64,000 nucleotides of DNA from Sinisalibacter aestuarii. Its GTDB lineage: Bacteria; Pseudomonadota; Alphaproteobacteria; Rhodobacterales; Rhodobacteraceae. A program made the translations under genes and the position numbers. The stretch is taken from contig NZ_BROH01000008.1 in NCBI RefSeq assembly GCF_027923545.1, positions 1 through 64,000 on the forward strand, read 5' to 3'. Within the stretch, counting starts at the first letter, position 1. The number at the start of each line of letters is the position of its first letter. The notes under the pieces were generated by a model that was not told the DNA's origin, did no database searches, and saw nothing but the letters and a program-made list of their open reading frames with translations. This document shows, piece by piece, positions 1 to 8,250 of this stretch.

Positions 1-290
1 GGGCGCAATATGTGAAGACCTATTACGTCGAGGAGGGGTTTGAGCGGGTGACGGCGGGCTGCCCGGTTCCGATCGTGATCGCGGGCGGCAAGAAGCTGCC
101 GGAGCTCGAGGCGCTGGACATGGCGTATAAGGCGATCGACCAGGGGGCGCTGGGTGTCGATATGGGGCGCAACATCTTCCAGGCGGAAGACCCGGTTGCG
201 ATGATCCAGGCGGTATCGGCGGTGGTGCACGATCTGGAGAAACCCGGGCAGGCATTCCAGCTCTACAACGATCTGAAGGGCAAGGGCTGA
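1..290 (+). CDS. lsrF: LsrF-like 3-hydroxy-5-phosphonooxypentane-2,4-dione thiolase, C-terminal part
   Basis: Only the last ~96 codons are present; the reading frame is open from the left edge (the codons before the first in-frame GTG read on as A-Q-Y), so this is a gene cut by the window, not a small protein. The block [10 protein letters not shown], the segment [15 protein letters not shown] and the segment [10 protein letters not shown] closely match the C-terminal barrel strands of LsrF, the class I aldolase-fold enzyme that acts on the phosphorylated autoinducer-2 breakdown product using coenzyme A. The lysine of the Schiff base would lie in or just before the visible part (VKTYY). The rest of an lsr locus would be expected to the left. 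A generic DeoC/FbaB-type aldolase is the alternative. Confidence 0.85.
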   Translation, partial: AQYVKTYYVEEGFERVTAGCPVPIVIAGGKKLPELEALDMAYKAIDQGALGVDMGRNIFQAEDPVAMIQAVSAVVHDLEKPGQAFQLYNDLKGKG

Positions 291-313
291 CCCCGGCCTT
301 TCCCTAGCAAGCG

Positions 314-347
314 AACGCCCCGGCCAGGCGGCCGGGGCGTTTTGTTT
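314..347 (+). terminator. Rho-independent terminator after lsrF
   Basis: A perfect 12-bp inverted repeat (314-325 with 330-341) with a four-base loop is followed by a T-rich run (ttttgttt). It lies 24 bases after the lsrF stop, before the convergent end of the ATP synthase operon. Confidence 0.85.
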
Positions 348-355
348 GGGGGCGT

Positions 356-958
356 TCAGGTCCGCGCGTTGCGGATGCGCAGGGCTTCCTCCTGATCGCT
401 CTGATCGAGATATTCCGTCACCGCGTTGAGCGTGGCGACGGTTTCCGGCAGGATCACGTTTTCCAGCGCCCGCGCGCGGCGCTCGGTGGCGCGGTATTCG
501 CGGATCAGCCGCAGGATATTGCGCCGGTGAAGCGCGGTGCGGATCGCGAGCGGCACCAGCGCGGCAAAGGCGCTGCGGCAGGCTTCGGCGGCGTCGGAGG
601 CATCGGGCGCGGGCATCGGCTTTGGCGGCTCCCAACTCGCCATGACGGGTTGCAGCAGGCCGAGGCCGAGGAAATTGCGGCTGGTGAGCGCCAGCCCGTC
701 TGCCGCGCCGTCGCCCGTCGGGTAAAGCGCAAGGCTGTCGAAGCCATGCCGCCCCAGCGCCGATTTCAGCGTTGCCACCGCGGTTTGCATCGCGGCATCG
801 TACTCGGCCGACGCGGCGCGCCACGCGGCCAGTTCCTCCAGCAGCGTCGAGGCGAGCAGCATCCGCTTTTCATCGAGAAATTCGTAGCCGTTTTCGAGAA
901 ACCGCTGGTCCTCCGCGAGCGAGAGCGCCGCGCCCCGTGTGGGAATGACGTCAACCAT
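356..958 (-). CDS. atpD: V/A-type ATP synthase subunit D (central stalk)
   Basis: This 200-residue protein is the last gene of the V/A-type ATP synthase operon. It begins MVDVIPTRGAALSLAEDQRF and has the long N-terminal and C-terminal helices of subunit D, the rotor shaft of the soluble A3B3 head; the C-terminal helix carries an arginine-rich stretch (REYRATERRARALENVILP) that fits the family. The start at 958 is chosen because it matches the family N-terminus and overlaps the end of subunit B by 8 bases, as expected for translational coupling. The N-terminal 'PTR' motif (usually P-T-(K/R) followed by a leucine-rich helix) is shared with archaeal and Thermus D subunits. The call rests mainly on motif resemblance and operon position. 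Confidence 0.88.
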   Translation of the reverse strand: MVDVIPTRGAALSLAEDQRFLENGYEFLDEKRMLLASTLLEELAAWRAASAEYDAAMQTAVATLKSALGRHGFDSLALYPTGDGAADGLALTSRNFLGLGLLQPVMASWEPPKPMPAPDASDAAEACRSAFAALVPLAIRTALHRRNILRLIREYRATERRARALENVILPETVATLNAVTEYLDQSDQEEALRIRNART

Positions 959-2360
959 CGGTGGCCTCCCCGGCGGTTTCCCGCAGCGGCGCGATATGGC
1001 GGGCGATCTGCTTGTCCGACAGCCGCGAAAGCTCCCGCTCCGGCAGCATCGCCAGCATCTCCCAGCCGATCGCGAAGCTGGCCTCGAAGGGGCGCATCTC
1101 TTCGTGGTGGACGAAGCGATCTTCGAAGGTGTTGCCGAAATCGAGATAGAGCCGGTCCACATCCGTCAGCCCGTCGCGCCCGACGACGCTGGACAGCACC
1201 CGCACCCGCGTGGCGCGGGCATAGCTGGAAAAAAGCTGTTGCGCGAGCGCCGGGTGATCGGGATGGGTGTAGCCCTCGCCGATCCCCTGATCCATCAGCC
1301 GCGACAGCGACGGCAGCACGTTGACCGGCGGGTAGATCCCTTTGTGTTCCAGCGCGCGGTCGAGCACGATCTGGCCTTCGGTGATGTAGCCGGTGAGATC
1401 GGGGATCGGGTGGCTGATATCGTCGGCGGGCATGGTCAGGATCGGCACCTGGGTGAGCGTGCCCGGCTTGCCCTCGACCAGACCGGCGCGCTCGAAGATG
1501 GTGGCGAGGTCGGAATACATGTAGCCGGGGTAGCCCTTGCGCGACGGAATTTCGCCGTGGCTGGCCGAGACCTCGCGCAGCGCCTCGCAATAATTCGTCA
1601 TGTCGGTGAGGATCACCAGCACGTGCCGGCCTTCCTCGAAGGCGAGGTATTCCGCCGCCGTCAGCGCATAGCGCGGGGTCAGCAGGCGCTGGGCGGAGGG
1701 TTCGGAGGCGAGGTTGAGAAACATCGCGGTATGTTCCAGCGCCCCGGATTTTTCCATCGCGGTGCGGAACGCCTCGGCGGAATCGTAGGAAATGCCGATC
1801 CCGGCGAAGACCACGGCAAAGCCCTCGGCCCCCTCGCCGCGCAGCCGGGCGGTCTGGGCGATGCCGGCGGCGAGCCGGTCATGCGGCAGCCCGCCGGCGG
1901 AAAAGATCGGCAGCTTCTGCCCGCGCACGAGGCTGTTGAGGATGTCGATGGACGATACCCCGGTTTCGATGAAGTCCTGCGGCAGCCCGCGCAAGGCGGG
2001 GTTGATCGTGCCGGTATCGACGCGCTTGCGCACCATCGCGGGCACCGGCGCGCCGCCATCGCGGGGGCGGCCCACGCCGTCGAAGACGCGGCCAAGCAGG
2101 CCGGGGCCGAGCGCCATGGTCATCGGCTCGCCGCGGAAGCGCACGACCACATCGTCGATGCCGAGGCCGGCGGTGTTTTCCAGCAGCTCCACCACGATCC
2201 GGTCTTCGTCGAGCGCGACGATCCGGCCGGGGCGCACCCCGCCATCCGCCGCCTCGACCTCGACCGCCTCGCCAAGCCCCGCCTTCACCACCCGTTTGAG
2301 AAACAGGAGCGGGCCTTCGATGGCGGTGACGGAGCCGGTTGCGCGCAGTTCAAAGCTCAT
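951..2360 (-). CDS. atpB: V/A-type ATP synthase subunit B (non-catalytic head subunit)
   Basis: At 469 residues it has the normal length for subunit B. It has the beta-barrel start, the segment NSLVRGQKLPIFSAGGLPHD near residues 142-160, where B subunits carry a degenerate P-loop (SAGGLPHDRLA in place of GxxGxGKT), and the nucleotide-binding-fold segments VFAGIGISYDSAEAF, LTDMTNYCEALREVSA and PGYMYSDLATIFERAG, which are typical of archaeal/Thermus B rather than of F-type alpha subunit. It forms the hexameric head with subunit A. Its start overlaps the end of subunit A by 11 bases and its end overlaps subunit D, so the three are translationally linked. Confidence 0.95.
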   Translation of the reverse strand: MSFELRATGSVTAIEGPLLFLKRVVKAGLGEAVEVEAADGGVRPGRIVALDEDRIVVELLENTAGLGIDDVVVRFRGEPMTMALGPGLLGRVFDGVGRPRDGGAPVPAMVRKRVDTGTINPALRGLPQDFIETGVSSIDILNSLVRGQKLPIFSAGGLPHDRLAAGIAQTARLRGEGAEGFAVVFAGIGISYDSAEAFRTAMEKSGALEHTAMFLNLASEPSAQRLLTPRYALTAAEYLAFEEGRHVLVILTDMTNYCEALREVSASHGEIPSRKGYPGYMYSDLATIFERAGLVEGKPGTLTQVPILTMPADDISHPIPDLTGYITEGQIVLDRALEHKGIYPPVNVLPSLSRLMDQGIGEGYTHPDHPALAQQLFSSYARATRVRVLSSVVGRDGLTDVDRLYLDFGNTFEDRFVHHEEMRPFEASFAIGWEMLAMLPERELSRLSDKQIARHIAPLRETAGEATDG

Positions 2361-4068
2361 CCTGTCCCTCCAGTTTCAGGCCGCCAATGGCGGCGTCGAT
2401 CTCGGCGGTGAGCGCGACGAAGGCGTCGAGATCGCCATCGGCGATCTCTTCGCCCATCCGCGACACCCGCCGATAGACCGGCAGTTCGGCAATCGCCTGC
2501 ACATCGGCCCCGCGGGCGACGGCGGCGGTGGCCCGGTCGAAGAATTGCATCAGCACCGAGAGCATGGCGGTTTGCTTTTCGGGCGAGCAGGTGCGGTCCA
2601 TCTCGGAAAATGCCGACTGGCGCAGAAAGGCATCGTCGACGAGGTCGGCGCAGAGCAGGGTGAGCTGCTGGCCCGGCGGCATCGCGTCCTTGCCGACGAT
2701 CCGCGCCATGCGTTCCAGTTCGGCCTGCGCTTCGAGCAGGTCGAGCACGCGGCCACGCTGTTCGGGCCATTTCGGGTTGCCATGCGCCGTCCACCAGCCG
2801 GTGAGTCCGGCGGCGTCTTCGGAATAGCTCTGCAGCGGGTGGATCGCCGGGTAGAACCGGGCCTGCGCCCGGCCACGGTCGAGCCCCCAGAAGGAGCGCA
2901 CGAAGCGCTTGGTGTGGCTGGTCACCGGCTCGGAGAAATCCCCGGCGGGCGGGCTGACCGCGCCGATGATCGTCAGCGATCCCTCGCCGCCGCCCAGCGT
3001 TTCGACCCGCCCGGCACGCTCGTAGAATTCCGACATCCGCGACGACAGATAGGCCGGGTAGCCGCTTTCGGAGGGCAGCTCGCCCAGCCGGCCCGACACC
3101 TCGCGCAGCGCCTCGGCCCAGCGGGAGGTGGAATCCGCCATCAGCGCGACGTTGAAGCCCTGATCGCGGAAATACTCGCCCACCGTCGCCCCGGTATAGA
3201 TCGAGGCTTCGCGCGCGGCGACGGGCATGTTGGAGGTGTTGGCGACGATCACCGTGCGCTCCATCAGTGGCCGCCCGGTGCGCGGGTCTTCCAGCGCCGG
3301 AAACTCGTGCAGCACCTCGGCCATCTCGTTGCCGCGCTCGCCGCAGCCGACATAGACGATCACATCGGCATCGCACCACTTGGCGAGGGTTTCCTGCAGC
3401 ACCGTCTTGCCGGTGCCGAAACCGCCGGGAATGGCGGCCCGGCCGCCGCGCGCCACCGGGAACAGGCTGTCGAGGATGCGCTGGCCGGTGACCATCGCGG
3501 TATCGGCGGGCAGGCGGTGCCGCACCGGGCGCGGCTGGCGCACCGGCCAGGTGTGGGTGAGCGCGATCTCGCGTTCGCTGCCATCGGGCAGGCGCAGAAT
3601 GGCGACGCTGTCGTCCCTGGCGTAGCTGCCGGACTCGATGCTGGCCACCTCGGCCTGCGCCACCCCGGCGGGGACGAGGATGAACTGGTCTTTCGCCGGG
3701 CCGCTCACGCGGGCGAGCTTCTGGCCCGCGCTGACCCGGTCGCCGGGATTGACCATATGCTCCACGTCATAGCTCACCGGGGCGAGGTCATGGCGCAGCG
3801 GGCGCAACAGCCCGTCGAAGATATGGCCCAGCAGATGCGGGCCGAGCCGCACCGACAGCGGCGCCCCGGTGCCGGTGAGCATGTCGCCGGGGGCAAGGCC
3901 GGTGGTGTCTTCGTAAACCTGCGCGGTCATCTCGGTCGATGACAGCCGCACCACCTCGCCCAGCAGCGCATCATGGCCGACGCGCACCGCTTCGCCGAGG
4001 GTGATCGGGCCGTCCCGCCGGGCCTTGATGACCGGCCCGGCCACGGAGGTGATGAGCCCATGCGTCAT
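2350..4068 (-). CDS. atpA: V/A-type ATP synthase subunit A (catalytic)
   Basis: The 572-residue protein is the catalytic ATP-hydrolysing/synthesising subunit. The P-loop GGFGTGKT is at residues 215-222, followed by a YVGCGERGNEMAEVL block carrying the catalytic glutamate region, and by LMADSTSRWAEALREVSGRLGELP, the Walker B/arginine-rich region of A subunits. The extra 'non-homologous' insertion (about residues 90-180) that separates A from F-type beta is present. The length is near the usual ~580. Its start overlaps subunit E by 4 bases. Nothing is visibly damaged, so the enzyme should be active. Confidence 0.97.
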   Translation of the reverse strand: MTHGLITSVAGPVIKARRDGPITLGEAVRVGHDALLGEVVRLSSTEMTAQVYEDTTGLAPGDMLTGTGAPLSVRLGPHLLGHIFDGLLRPLRHDLAPVSYDVEHMVNPGDRVSAGQKLARVSGPAKDQFILVPAGVAQAEVASIESGSYARDDSVAILRLPDGSEREIALTHTWPVRQPRPVRHRLPADTAMVTGQRILDSLFPVARGGRAAIPGGFGTGKTVLQETLAKWCDADVIVYVGCGERGNEMAEVLHEFPALEDPRTGRPLMERTVIVANTSNMPVAAREASIYTGATVGEYFRDQGFNVALMADSTSRWAEALREVSGRLGELPSESGYPAYLSSRMSEFYERAGRVETLGGGEGSLTIIGAVSPPAGDFSEPVTSHTKRFVRSFWGLDRGRAQARFYPAIHPLQSYSEDAAGLTGWWTAHGNPKWPEQRGRVLDLLEAQAELERMARIVGKDAMPPGQQLTLLCADLVDDAFLRQSAFSEMDRTCSPEKQTAMLSVLMQFFDRATAAVARGADVQAIAELPVYRRVSRMGEEIADGDLDAFVALTAEIDAAIGGLKLEGQDEL

Positions 4069-4694
4069 GTTGCGTCCTCCCCGTCGCGTTCGATCTCGGC
4101 GAGCAGCCGCGCGCCAAGCTCCTGCGGGTTATCCATCAGGGCGGCGGTGGTGGCGTCGAGGCAGACAGCGCCGTCGCGGATGCGCAGGCCCGCCGCCAGA
4201 TCGGCATCGGCGCGCAACTCCGGCGCAGTGCCGCAGGCCGCCTTCGCCGCCTTGGCGATGCTTTGCAGTTCGGCCTTGTCCCAGCCTGCGGGGTGCTCGA
4301 TCACCCAGGCGCCGGGGATCAGCCGGCGCGCGGCCATCGCCACCGCCGCCTGTGCCCAGCCCTCGCGCGTTTCGGGATCGGCCCAAAGCGTGGCAAAGGC
4401 GGCCTCCAGCGCCGGCAGGCCGGTTTCGATCAGGCGGCTCGCCTCGCGCTGGCGCACTTGCCGCCGGGCCGTGTCGAGCCGGGCTTTCTCGTGCCGCCGG
4501 GCCTCGTCGCGCGCCCGGCGCAGCGCGCCGATCTCGTCATGCATCCGCTTGCGGGCGCGGGCATGGGCCCTGGCCACCAACACGGCGCCGGCCGCCTCCG
4601 CCTCGCGGTGTATCCGCTGCACTTCCTGCGCCGTCGCGGCCTCGATCCGGGCGATCAGCGCTTCGGCGCGGTCCGTGTGCCGTTCATCCGCCAT
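4065..4694 (-). CDS. atpE: V/A-type ATP synthase subunit E (peripheral stalk)
   Basis: A 209-residue protein starting MADERHTDRAEALIARIEAA. The first ~110 residues are a charged, alanine/arginine-rich coiled coil (heptads with R-E-A-E-A-A-G-A-V and K-R-M-H-D-E-I-G-A-L-R-R), followed by a compact C-terminal domain, which is the layout of subunit E of the peripheral stalk. The start at 4694 was chosen over upstream in-frame starts because it lies one base after the stop of subunit F and begins the coiled coil; upstream codons would overlap the F gene. Sequence identity to family members is low in such stalk subunits, so the call leans on architecture and position between F and A. Confidence 0.82.
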   Translation of the reverse strand: MADERHTDRAEALIARIEAATAQEVQRIHREAEAAGAVLVARAHARARKRMHDEIGALRRARDEARRHEKARLDTARRQVRQREASRLIETGLPALEAAFATLWADPETREGWAQAAVAMAARRLIPGAWVIEHPAGWDKAELQSIAKAAKAACGTAPELRADADLAAGLRIRDGAVCLDATTAALMDNPQELGARLLAEIERDGEDAT

Positions 4695-4695
4695 C

Positions 4696-4992
4696 TCACA
4701 CCTCGATTCCCAGCGCCCGGCGCACCTCGGTTTCGATATCCGGCACCGCAATGCTGCCGCGTGCATCGGGCACGATCGCCAGCAGCGGATCATCGCCGGT
4801 TTCCAGCGCCTGCGCCACGGGGCCAGGCAGGGCCGCCAGCGTTTCGGCGGTCATCATCAGCACCATTGCGTCGCGCGCCAGCTCACCGACAAGCGCGTCG
4901 AGCGCGCCCTCCTCGGGCACGTAGCTTGGCACGCCCGCCAGCCGGAACCCCGCCGCCGTCACCGCGTCGCCTATGAAGATCACGTCGCGCAT
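4696..4992 (-). CDS. atpF: V/A-type ATP synthase subunit F
   Basis: A 98-residue protein of the usual subunit F size. It starts MRDVIFIGDAVTAAGFRLAG, matching the F-family pattern of a hydrophobic strand followed by a G-(D/E)-x2-T-x2-G-F-x-L-A-G turn; this Rossmann-like domain sits on the rotor with subunit D and modulates activity. A second conserved block is VLMMTAETLAAL. It is followed one base later by subunit E and preceded by subunit K with a 10-base gap. Confidence 0.9.
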   Translation of the reverse strand: MRDVIFIGDAVTAAGFRLAGVPSYVPEEGALDALVGELARDAMVLMMTAETLAALPGPVAQALETGDDPLLAIVPDARGSIAVPDIETEVRRALGIEV

Positions 4993-5002
4993 ATCCGGTG
5001 CC

Positions 5003-5350
5003 TCACACCGTGTTGAGGATCAGCACGGCCACGATCAGGCCGTAGATGGCGATCCCTTCGGCAAGGCCGACGAGGATCAGCAGCCGGCCGAGCAGTTCGG
5101 GCTTTTCGGTCATCGCGCCAACGGCGGCGCTGCCGACCATCGCCACGGCATAGGCTGCGCCGAGCGAGGCGAGGCCGGCGGCGATAGCGGCGCCGATCAT
5201 CGCCAGCCCGGCATGGGGCGAGACGATGGCGGCAGAGGCCGCCTCGGCCTCCTGCGCGATGGCGGGATTGACCCAGAGATAGGTGAGCGCGATTGCGACC
5301 GGCACGGCCAGGGCGATCAGCCCGATCAGGGGTGCGATGGAGCGTTTCAT
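5003..5350 (-). CDS. atpK: V/A-type ATP synthase subunit K (membrane rotor ring)
   Basis: A 115-residue proteolipid with an N-terminal hydrophobic segment (about residues 5-30, ending NPAIAQEAEAA, probably a signal or extra membrane helix) followed by one helical hairpin: helix one about residues 46-76 (rich in G and A) and helix two about 87-113. The ion-carrying acid is Glu98 in VGLAEGIAIYG. It lacks the Ser/Thr after this Glu and the Gln in helix one that are known sodium ligands in Na+-type rings, so proton use is more likely (inference). It is a single-hairpin ring subunit, not the doubled 16-kDa form. Confidence 0.93.
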   Translation of the reverse strand: MKRSIAPLIGLIALAVPVAIALTYLWVNPAIAQEAEAASAAIVSPHAGLAMIGAAIAAGLASLGAAYAVAMVGSAAVGAMTEKPELLGRLLILVGLAEGIAIYGLIVAVLILNTV

Positions 5351-7173
5351 GATGAGGTTCCCTCGTTGAAGTGAGATCGCGGGGCAGATAGCGGGCGAAA
5401 CTCCCGCCCCTCCGCCCGGAAAAACCGGATGAAGAACTCGAACAGGATCAGGCGCGTCGTCTGGATGGCGGTGACCAATCCTTCGAGTGCCAGGATGATG
5501 ATGTTGCCGATCAGCAGGGCGATCCAGAAGCCGGGCCCGGGCAGGGCCTCGGCCACGCCGACGATGGCGGCGGACAGCCCGGCATGGGCCAGAGCAAAGG
5601 CCCCGACCCGCGAGAACGACACGGTGGCGACGAGCAGGCGCATCATCGCCTCGACGAATTCGGCCAAAGCGGCGCCGGCGGCGGACAGGCTCCAGCCCGT
5701 TTCGCCCCGCGCGCCCGCGGCGGTGAGCACCAGCCCCAGCGGCAGGCCCCAGGCGAGCACCGGGACAAACCACGCGCCCAGCAGGCCAAGATAGGCCAGC
5801 GACAGCCCGCCATATCCGGCCAGCCAGTGCAGGCCCTGCCGGTGCCAGACGGCCTGGACGAAATCGAGCGCGAGGCCGAGAAGGAGCAGCGCCACGCCGA
5901 TCCCCAGCGCCGCCACGAGCAGGGTGATCGGCTCGTCAAGCGGATGGACCCAGAGCGCGGGCACCACATGTTCGAGGCTGAAGACCGAGCCGAACAGCAG
6001 CCCGAACACCATCGCCACCGCGCCGCCCGGCACCAGCAGGAAGAGCATCGGGATCCGGCGCGAGAGCACCAGCCCCGCCACCAGCAGCACCGCGCCCTGA
6101 CCGACATCGCCGAACATGAAGCCGAACAGCAGCGGCGCGATGAAAGCGGTGAGCAGCGAGGGGTCTATGTCATGGTCGGCGGGCACGCCGAGGAGGCGGG
6201 GGAAGAACTCGAAGGGCTTCAGCCACCACGGGTTGTCGAGCACCATCGGCGGGTTGCCGGCGACGGCGCTGTCGAGGCTGAGGGCGTAATCCACCTTCGC
6301 CCGGTCGAGTGCCGCGCGCAGCTCGGCCCCGTCGGCGGAGCGGGTCCAGCCGGTGATCCGCATCATGTGCCGGGTGGCGCTGATGTCGCCGGAGTTTTCC
6401 TGCAGCCATTCGAGCACCGCCACACGGTTGAGCAGCCCCTTGAGATCGGTTTGCGCGGCCAGCCGGTCGAGCGCGGCATGGCCCTCGCGGCAGGCGCTTT
6501 CGGTTTCGGCAATCTCGGCCTGCACCTGCGCGGCATAGGCGGCCTGCTCTTCGGGCAGGAAATCGGGCAGCGGCACCGGCGTTGCCGCCAGCATGCCCAT
6601 CCGGGCCTCGACCTGCGGAATATCCTCGGGCGTGGCGATGATGATGGCAAAGGCCCCGTCCTGCGACGGGAAGACATGCAGCAGCGCGTCGCCGATCTCG
6701 CCGATCTCGGTATCGGCGTCGGACAGATAGTAGATCCGGTGATGGAGCAGATCGCTCCGGTGGCCGGAGAATTGTGCCAGCGGCGTGCCGGCATCCACCG
6801 CCTCGACGAGCCGGGCCACCAGCGCCAACTCGCCCTGCCGGGCCTCGCAGGCGCGCAGGCTCGACACGACCGGATCGGCCTCGTCGACCCAGGCTTCAAG
6901 CCGGGTCAGCGTGTCGTCCAGCAGCGCGATGGGGTTTTCCAGCACCAGCCCGGCATGGCCGCGCTCCTCGGGCCAGTAGCGGCCATATTCGGCTTCGAGC
7001 GCCCCGAAGGCGGTGAAGAAATCGTCGAGCCGGGGCAGGACCGGCTCGGACCCGTCGAGCGGCCGGGTTTCGAGCTGGGCTGCGCCGGTGGCGGCCAGCG
7101 TCTGCATCGTCAGGGCGAACTGGTCGCGGCCGGTGAGCAGCTCGAACCAGTGGGTGGCGCGTGGTCTCAGCAT
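5347..7173 (-). CDS. atpI: V/A-type ATP synthase subunit I (membrane stator)
   Basis: A 608-residue protein, near the usual 600-660. The N-terminal ~310 residues are cytoplasmic and helical; the C-terminal half has about seven membrane segments. The signature FGFMFGDVGQG occurs at the first membrane helices and SFSRVGAFALAHAGLS near the C-terminus carries the essential arginine that faces the ring acid. The start at 7173 (MLRPRATHWFELL) is preferred because it immediately follows the stop of the upstream gene (one-base overlap); more upstream in-frame sequence is arginine-rich translation of the neighbouring gene. Works with subunit K to move ions across the membrane. Confidence 0.94.
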   Translation of the reverse strand: MLRPRATHWFELLTGRDQFALTMQTLAATGAAQLETRPLDGSEPVLPRLDDFFTAFGALEAEYGRYWPEERGHAGLVLENPIALLDDTLTRLEAWVDEADPVVSSLRACEARQGELALVARLVEAVDAGTPLAQFSGHRSDLLHHRIYYLSDADTEIGEIGDALLHVFPSQDGAFAIIIATPEDIPQVEARMGMLAATPVPLPDFLPEEQAAYAAQVQAEIAETESACREGHAALDRLAAQTDLKGLLNRVAVLEWLQENSGDISATRHMMRITGWTRSADGAELRAALDRAKVDYALSLDSAVAGNPPMVLDNPWWLKPFEFFPRLLGVPADHDIDPSLLTAFIAPLLFGFMFGDVGQGAVLLVAGLVLSRRIPMLFLLVPGGAVAMVFGLLFGSVFSLEHVVPALWVHPLDEPITLLVAALGIGVALLLLGLALDFVQAVWHRQGLHWLAGYGGLSLAYLGLLGAWFVPVLAWGLPLGLVLTAAGARGETGWSLSAAGAALAEFVEAMMRLLVATVSFSRVGAFALAHAGLSAAIVGVAEALPGPGFWIALLIGNIIILALEGLVTAIQTTRLILFEFFIRFFRAEGREFRPLSAPRSHFNEGTSS

Positions 7174-7838
7174 CAGCCTGCCTCCGCCGGCGCCCGGGCC
7201 GGAAACAGCAGCGCACGCAGCAAGGCACCACGCAGCCGCTCGAAGACAAGGGCCATCAGGCCGAGCCAGGCCAACGCCGCCACCGGCTCTTGCGCCTGCC
7301 GGCGAAAGACGCGATCGAGGTGCTGCCACAGCGCGGCGGTTTCGCTGGCGGGGCTGGGCTGGCCTTCGAGGAACCGGGCGAACAGCGGAGCGAGCGCCGT
7401 ATCCATTGCCGGATCGCGGGCCGGGAGGCGGGTGGCAAACCCCGCGCGCCAGGCCTGCGAGATCGTCGCGCCCCGCGCCATCTGTTCCGCCAGTTCGGGG
7501 CTGCCGTCGAGCGGTGGCGGCATCCCGGCTTCGATCACGCGAAGATGCGGCAGCAGGGCGAACCAGCGCAGCGCCGGTTGCCAGGCGGGCGGCACCCAGG
7601 TGGCGACGCGGTCCACCGTTTCGGCCCAGGCCTGCCGCAGCGCCTCCTCGGTGGCGGCCCGGCTGCTCTCGCGGCCAAGCCGGGCGACGATGCCCGCGAG
7701 CGAGGTGCGGCTTGCCGCGTCGAGGCATTGCGAAAAATCGCGGCTGGTTTCGATCATCTGCCAGTCCGCAGGCGAAGGAACGCTGGCGAGGCGGGCCTGC
7801 AGGCGGACATGGGCATATGCGAAACCGGCCTGTCTCAT
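7173..7838 (-). CDS. Probable V/A-type ATP synthase subunit C-like protein
   Basis: A 221-residue protein between the G/H-type stalk gene and subunit I, in the slot where subunit C (AC39-like, the socket joining rotor shaft to ring) is expected. It begins with an aromatic/arginine pattern (FAYAHVRLQARL) like the first helix of C subunits and is all-helical, but it is much shorter than the usual ~320-380 residues and no diagnostic motif was recognised. No other gene in the operon can be subunit C. It overlaps its neighbours by 4 bases (upstream) and 1 base (downstream), so it is certainly co-translated with them; its exact identity is an inference. Confidence 0.6.
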   Translation of the reverse strand: MRQAGFAYAHVRLQARLASVPSPADWQMIETSRDFSQCLDAASRTSLAGIVARLGRESSRAATEEALRQAWAETVDRVATWVPPAWQPALRWFALLPHLRVIEAGMPPPLDGSPELAEQMARGATISQAWRAGFATRLPARDPAMDTALAPLFARFLEGQPSPASETAALWQHLDRVFRRQAQEPVAALAWLGLMALVFERLRGALLRALLFPARAPAEAG

Positions 7839-8185
7839 GATGTGTCGAGCCCCACGAGACGGCGCGCGAGCCTGAGGGCGGCGGCTGAAATATCGGCGGC
7901 GGCCACATCCGCCTCGTGATCCTGCCGTTCCGCGTCGAAGGCGGCGGCGAGCTCGGCCCGGTCGGCCTCGATCTGCCGCTGCATGCCGGCATGAAGCGCC
8001 TGAACGCGCCGGTCGGTGCGCGCCTCTATGCGATGTTCCTGCGCATGGGCGGCCTGACGGATTGCCTCCGCCGCCTGCCGCCCCTCGGCAAGACGCGCAT
8101 CGGCGGCCTTTTCGCCGTCGAGCACACGGGCGATGTTGCCGGTGCCGCTGTCCGCTGCCGCAAGACGAGGATCAACCTCTTTCAT
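7835..8185 (-). CDS. V/A-type ATP synthase peripheral stalk subunit (G/H-like), first gene of operon
   Basis: A 116-residue, highly charged alanine-rich coiled coil (ARLAEGRQAAEAIRQAAHAQ and similar heptads) of the size of subunit H/G, the partner of subunit E in the peripheral stalk. The start MKEVD at 8185 is selected because a GGAGG motif lies seven bases upstream on the minus strand; two upstream in-frame ATG codons lie on top of or before this site. The gene ends by a 4-base overlap with the C-like gene. As the promoter-proximal gene it sets the operon start. Confidence 0.72.
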   Translation of the reverse strand: MKEVDPRLAAADSGTGNIARVLDGEKAADARLAEGRQAAEAIRQAAHAQEHRIEARTDRRVQALHAGMQRQIEADRAELAAAFDAERQDHEADVAAADISAAALRLARRLVGLDTS

Positions 8186-8236
8186 GACCATTCCTCCCCA
8201 CAGCCGCAAGTTTCATGGGAATCACCCTGCATTGCC

Positions 8237-8250
8237 TTGATCTGGCGCAG
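8237..8250. promoter_or_regulatory. FNR/FixK-like box upstream of the ATP synthase operon
   Basis: The sequence TTGATCTGGCGCAG matches the FNR/FixK2-family pattern TTG(A/C)-N6-(T/G)CAA at 7 of 8 fixed positions. It lies about 52 bases before the first ATP synthase start codon and about 120 bases before the divergent dehydrogenase. A single imperfect match in a 187-base divergent region is weak evidence. Confidence 0.4.
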
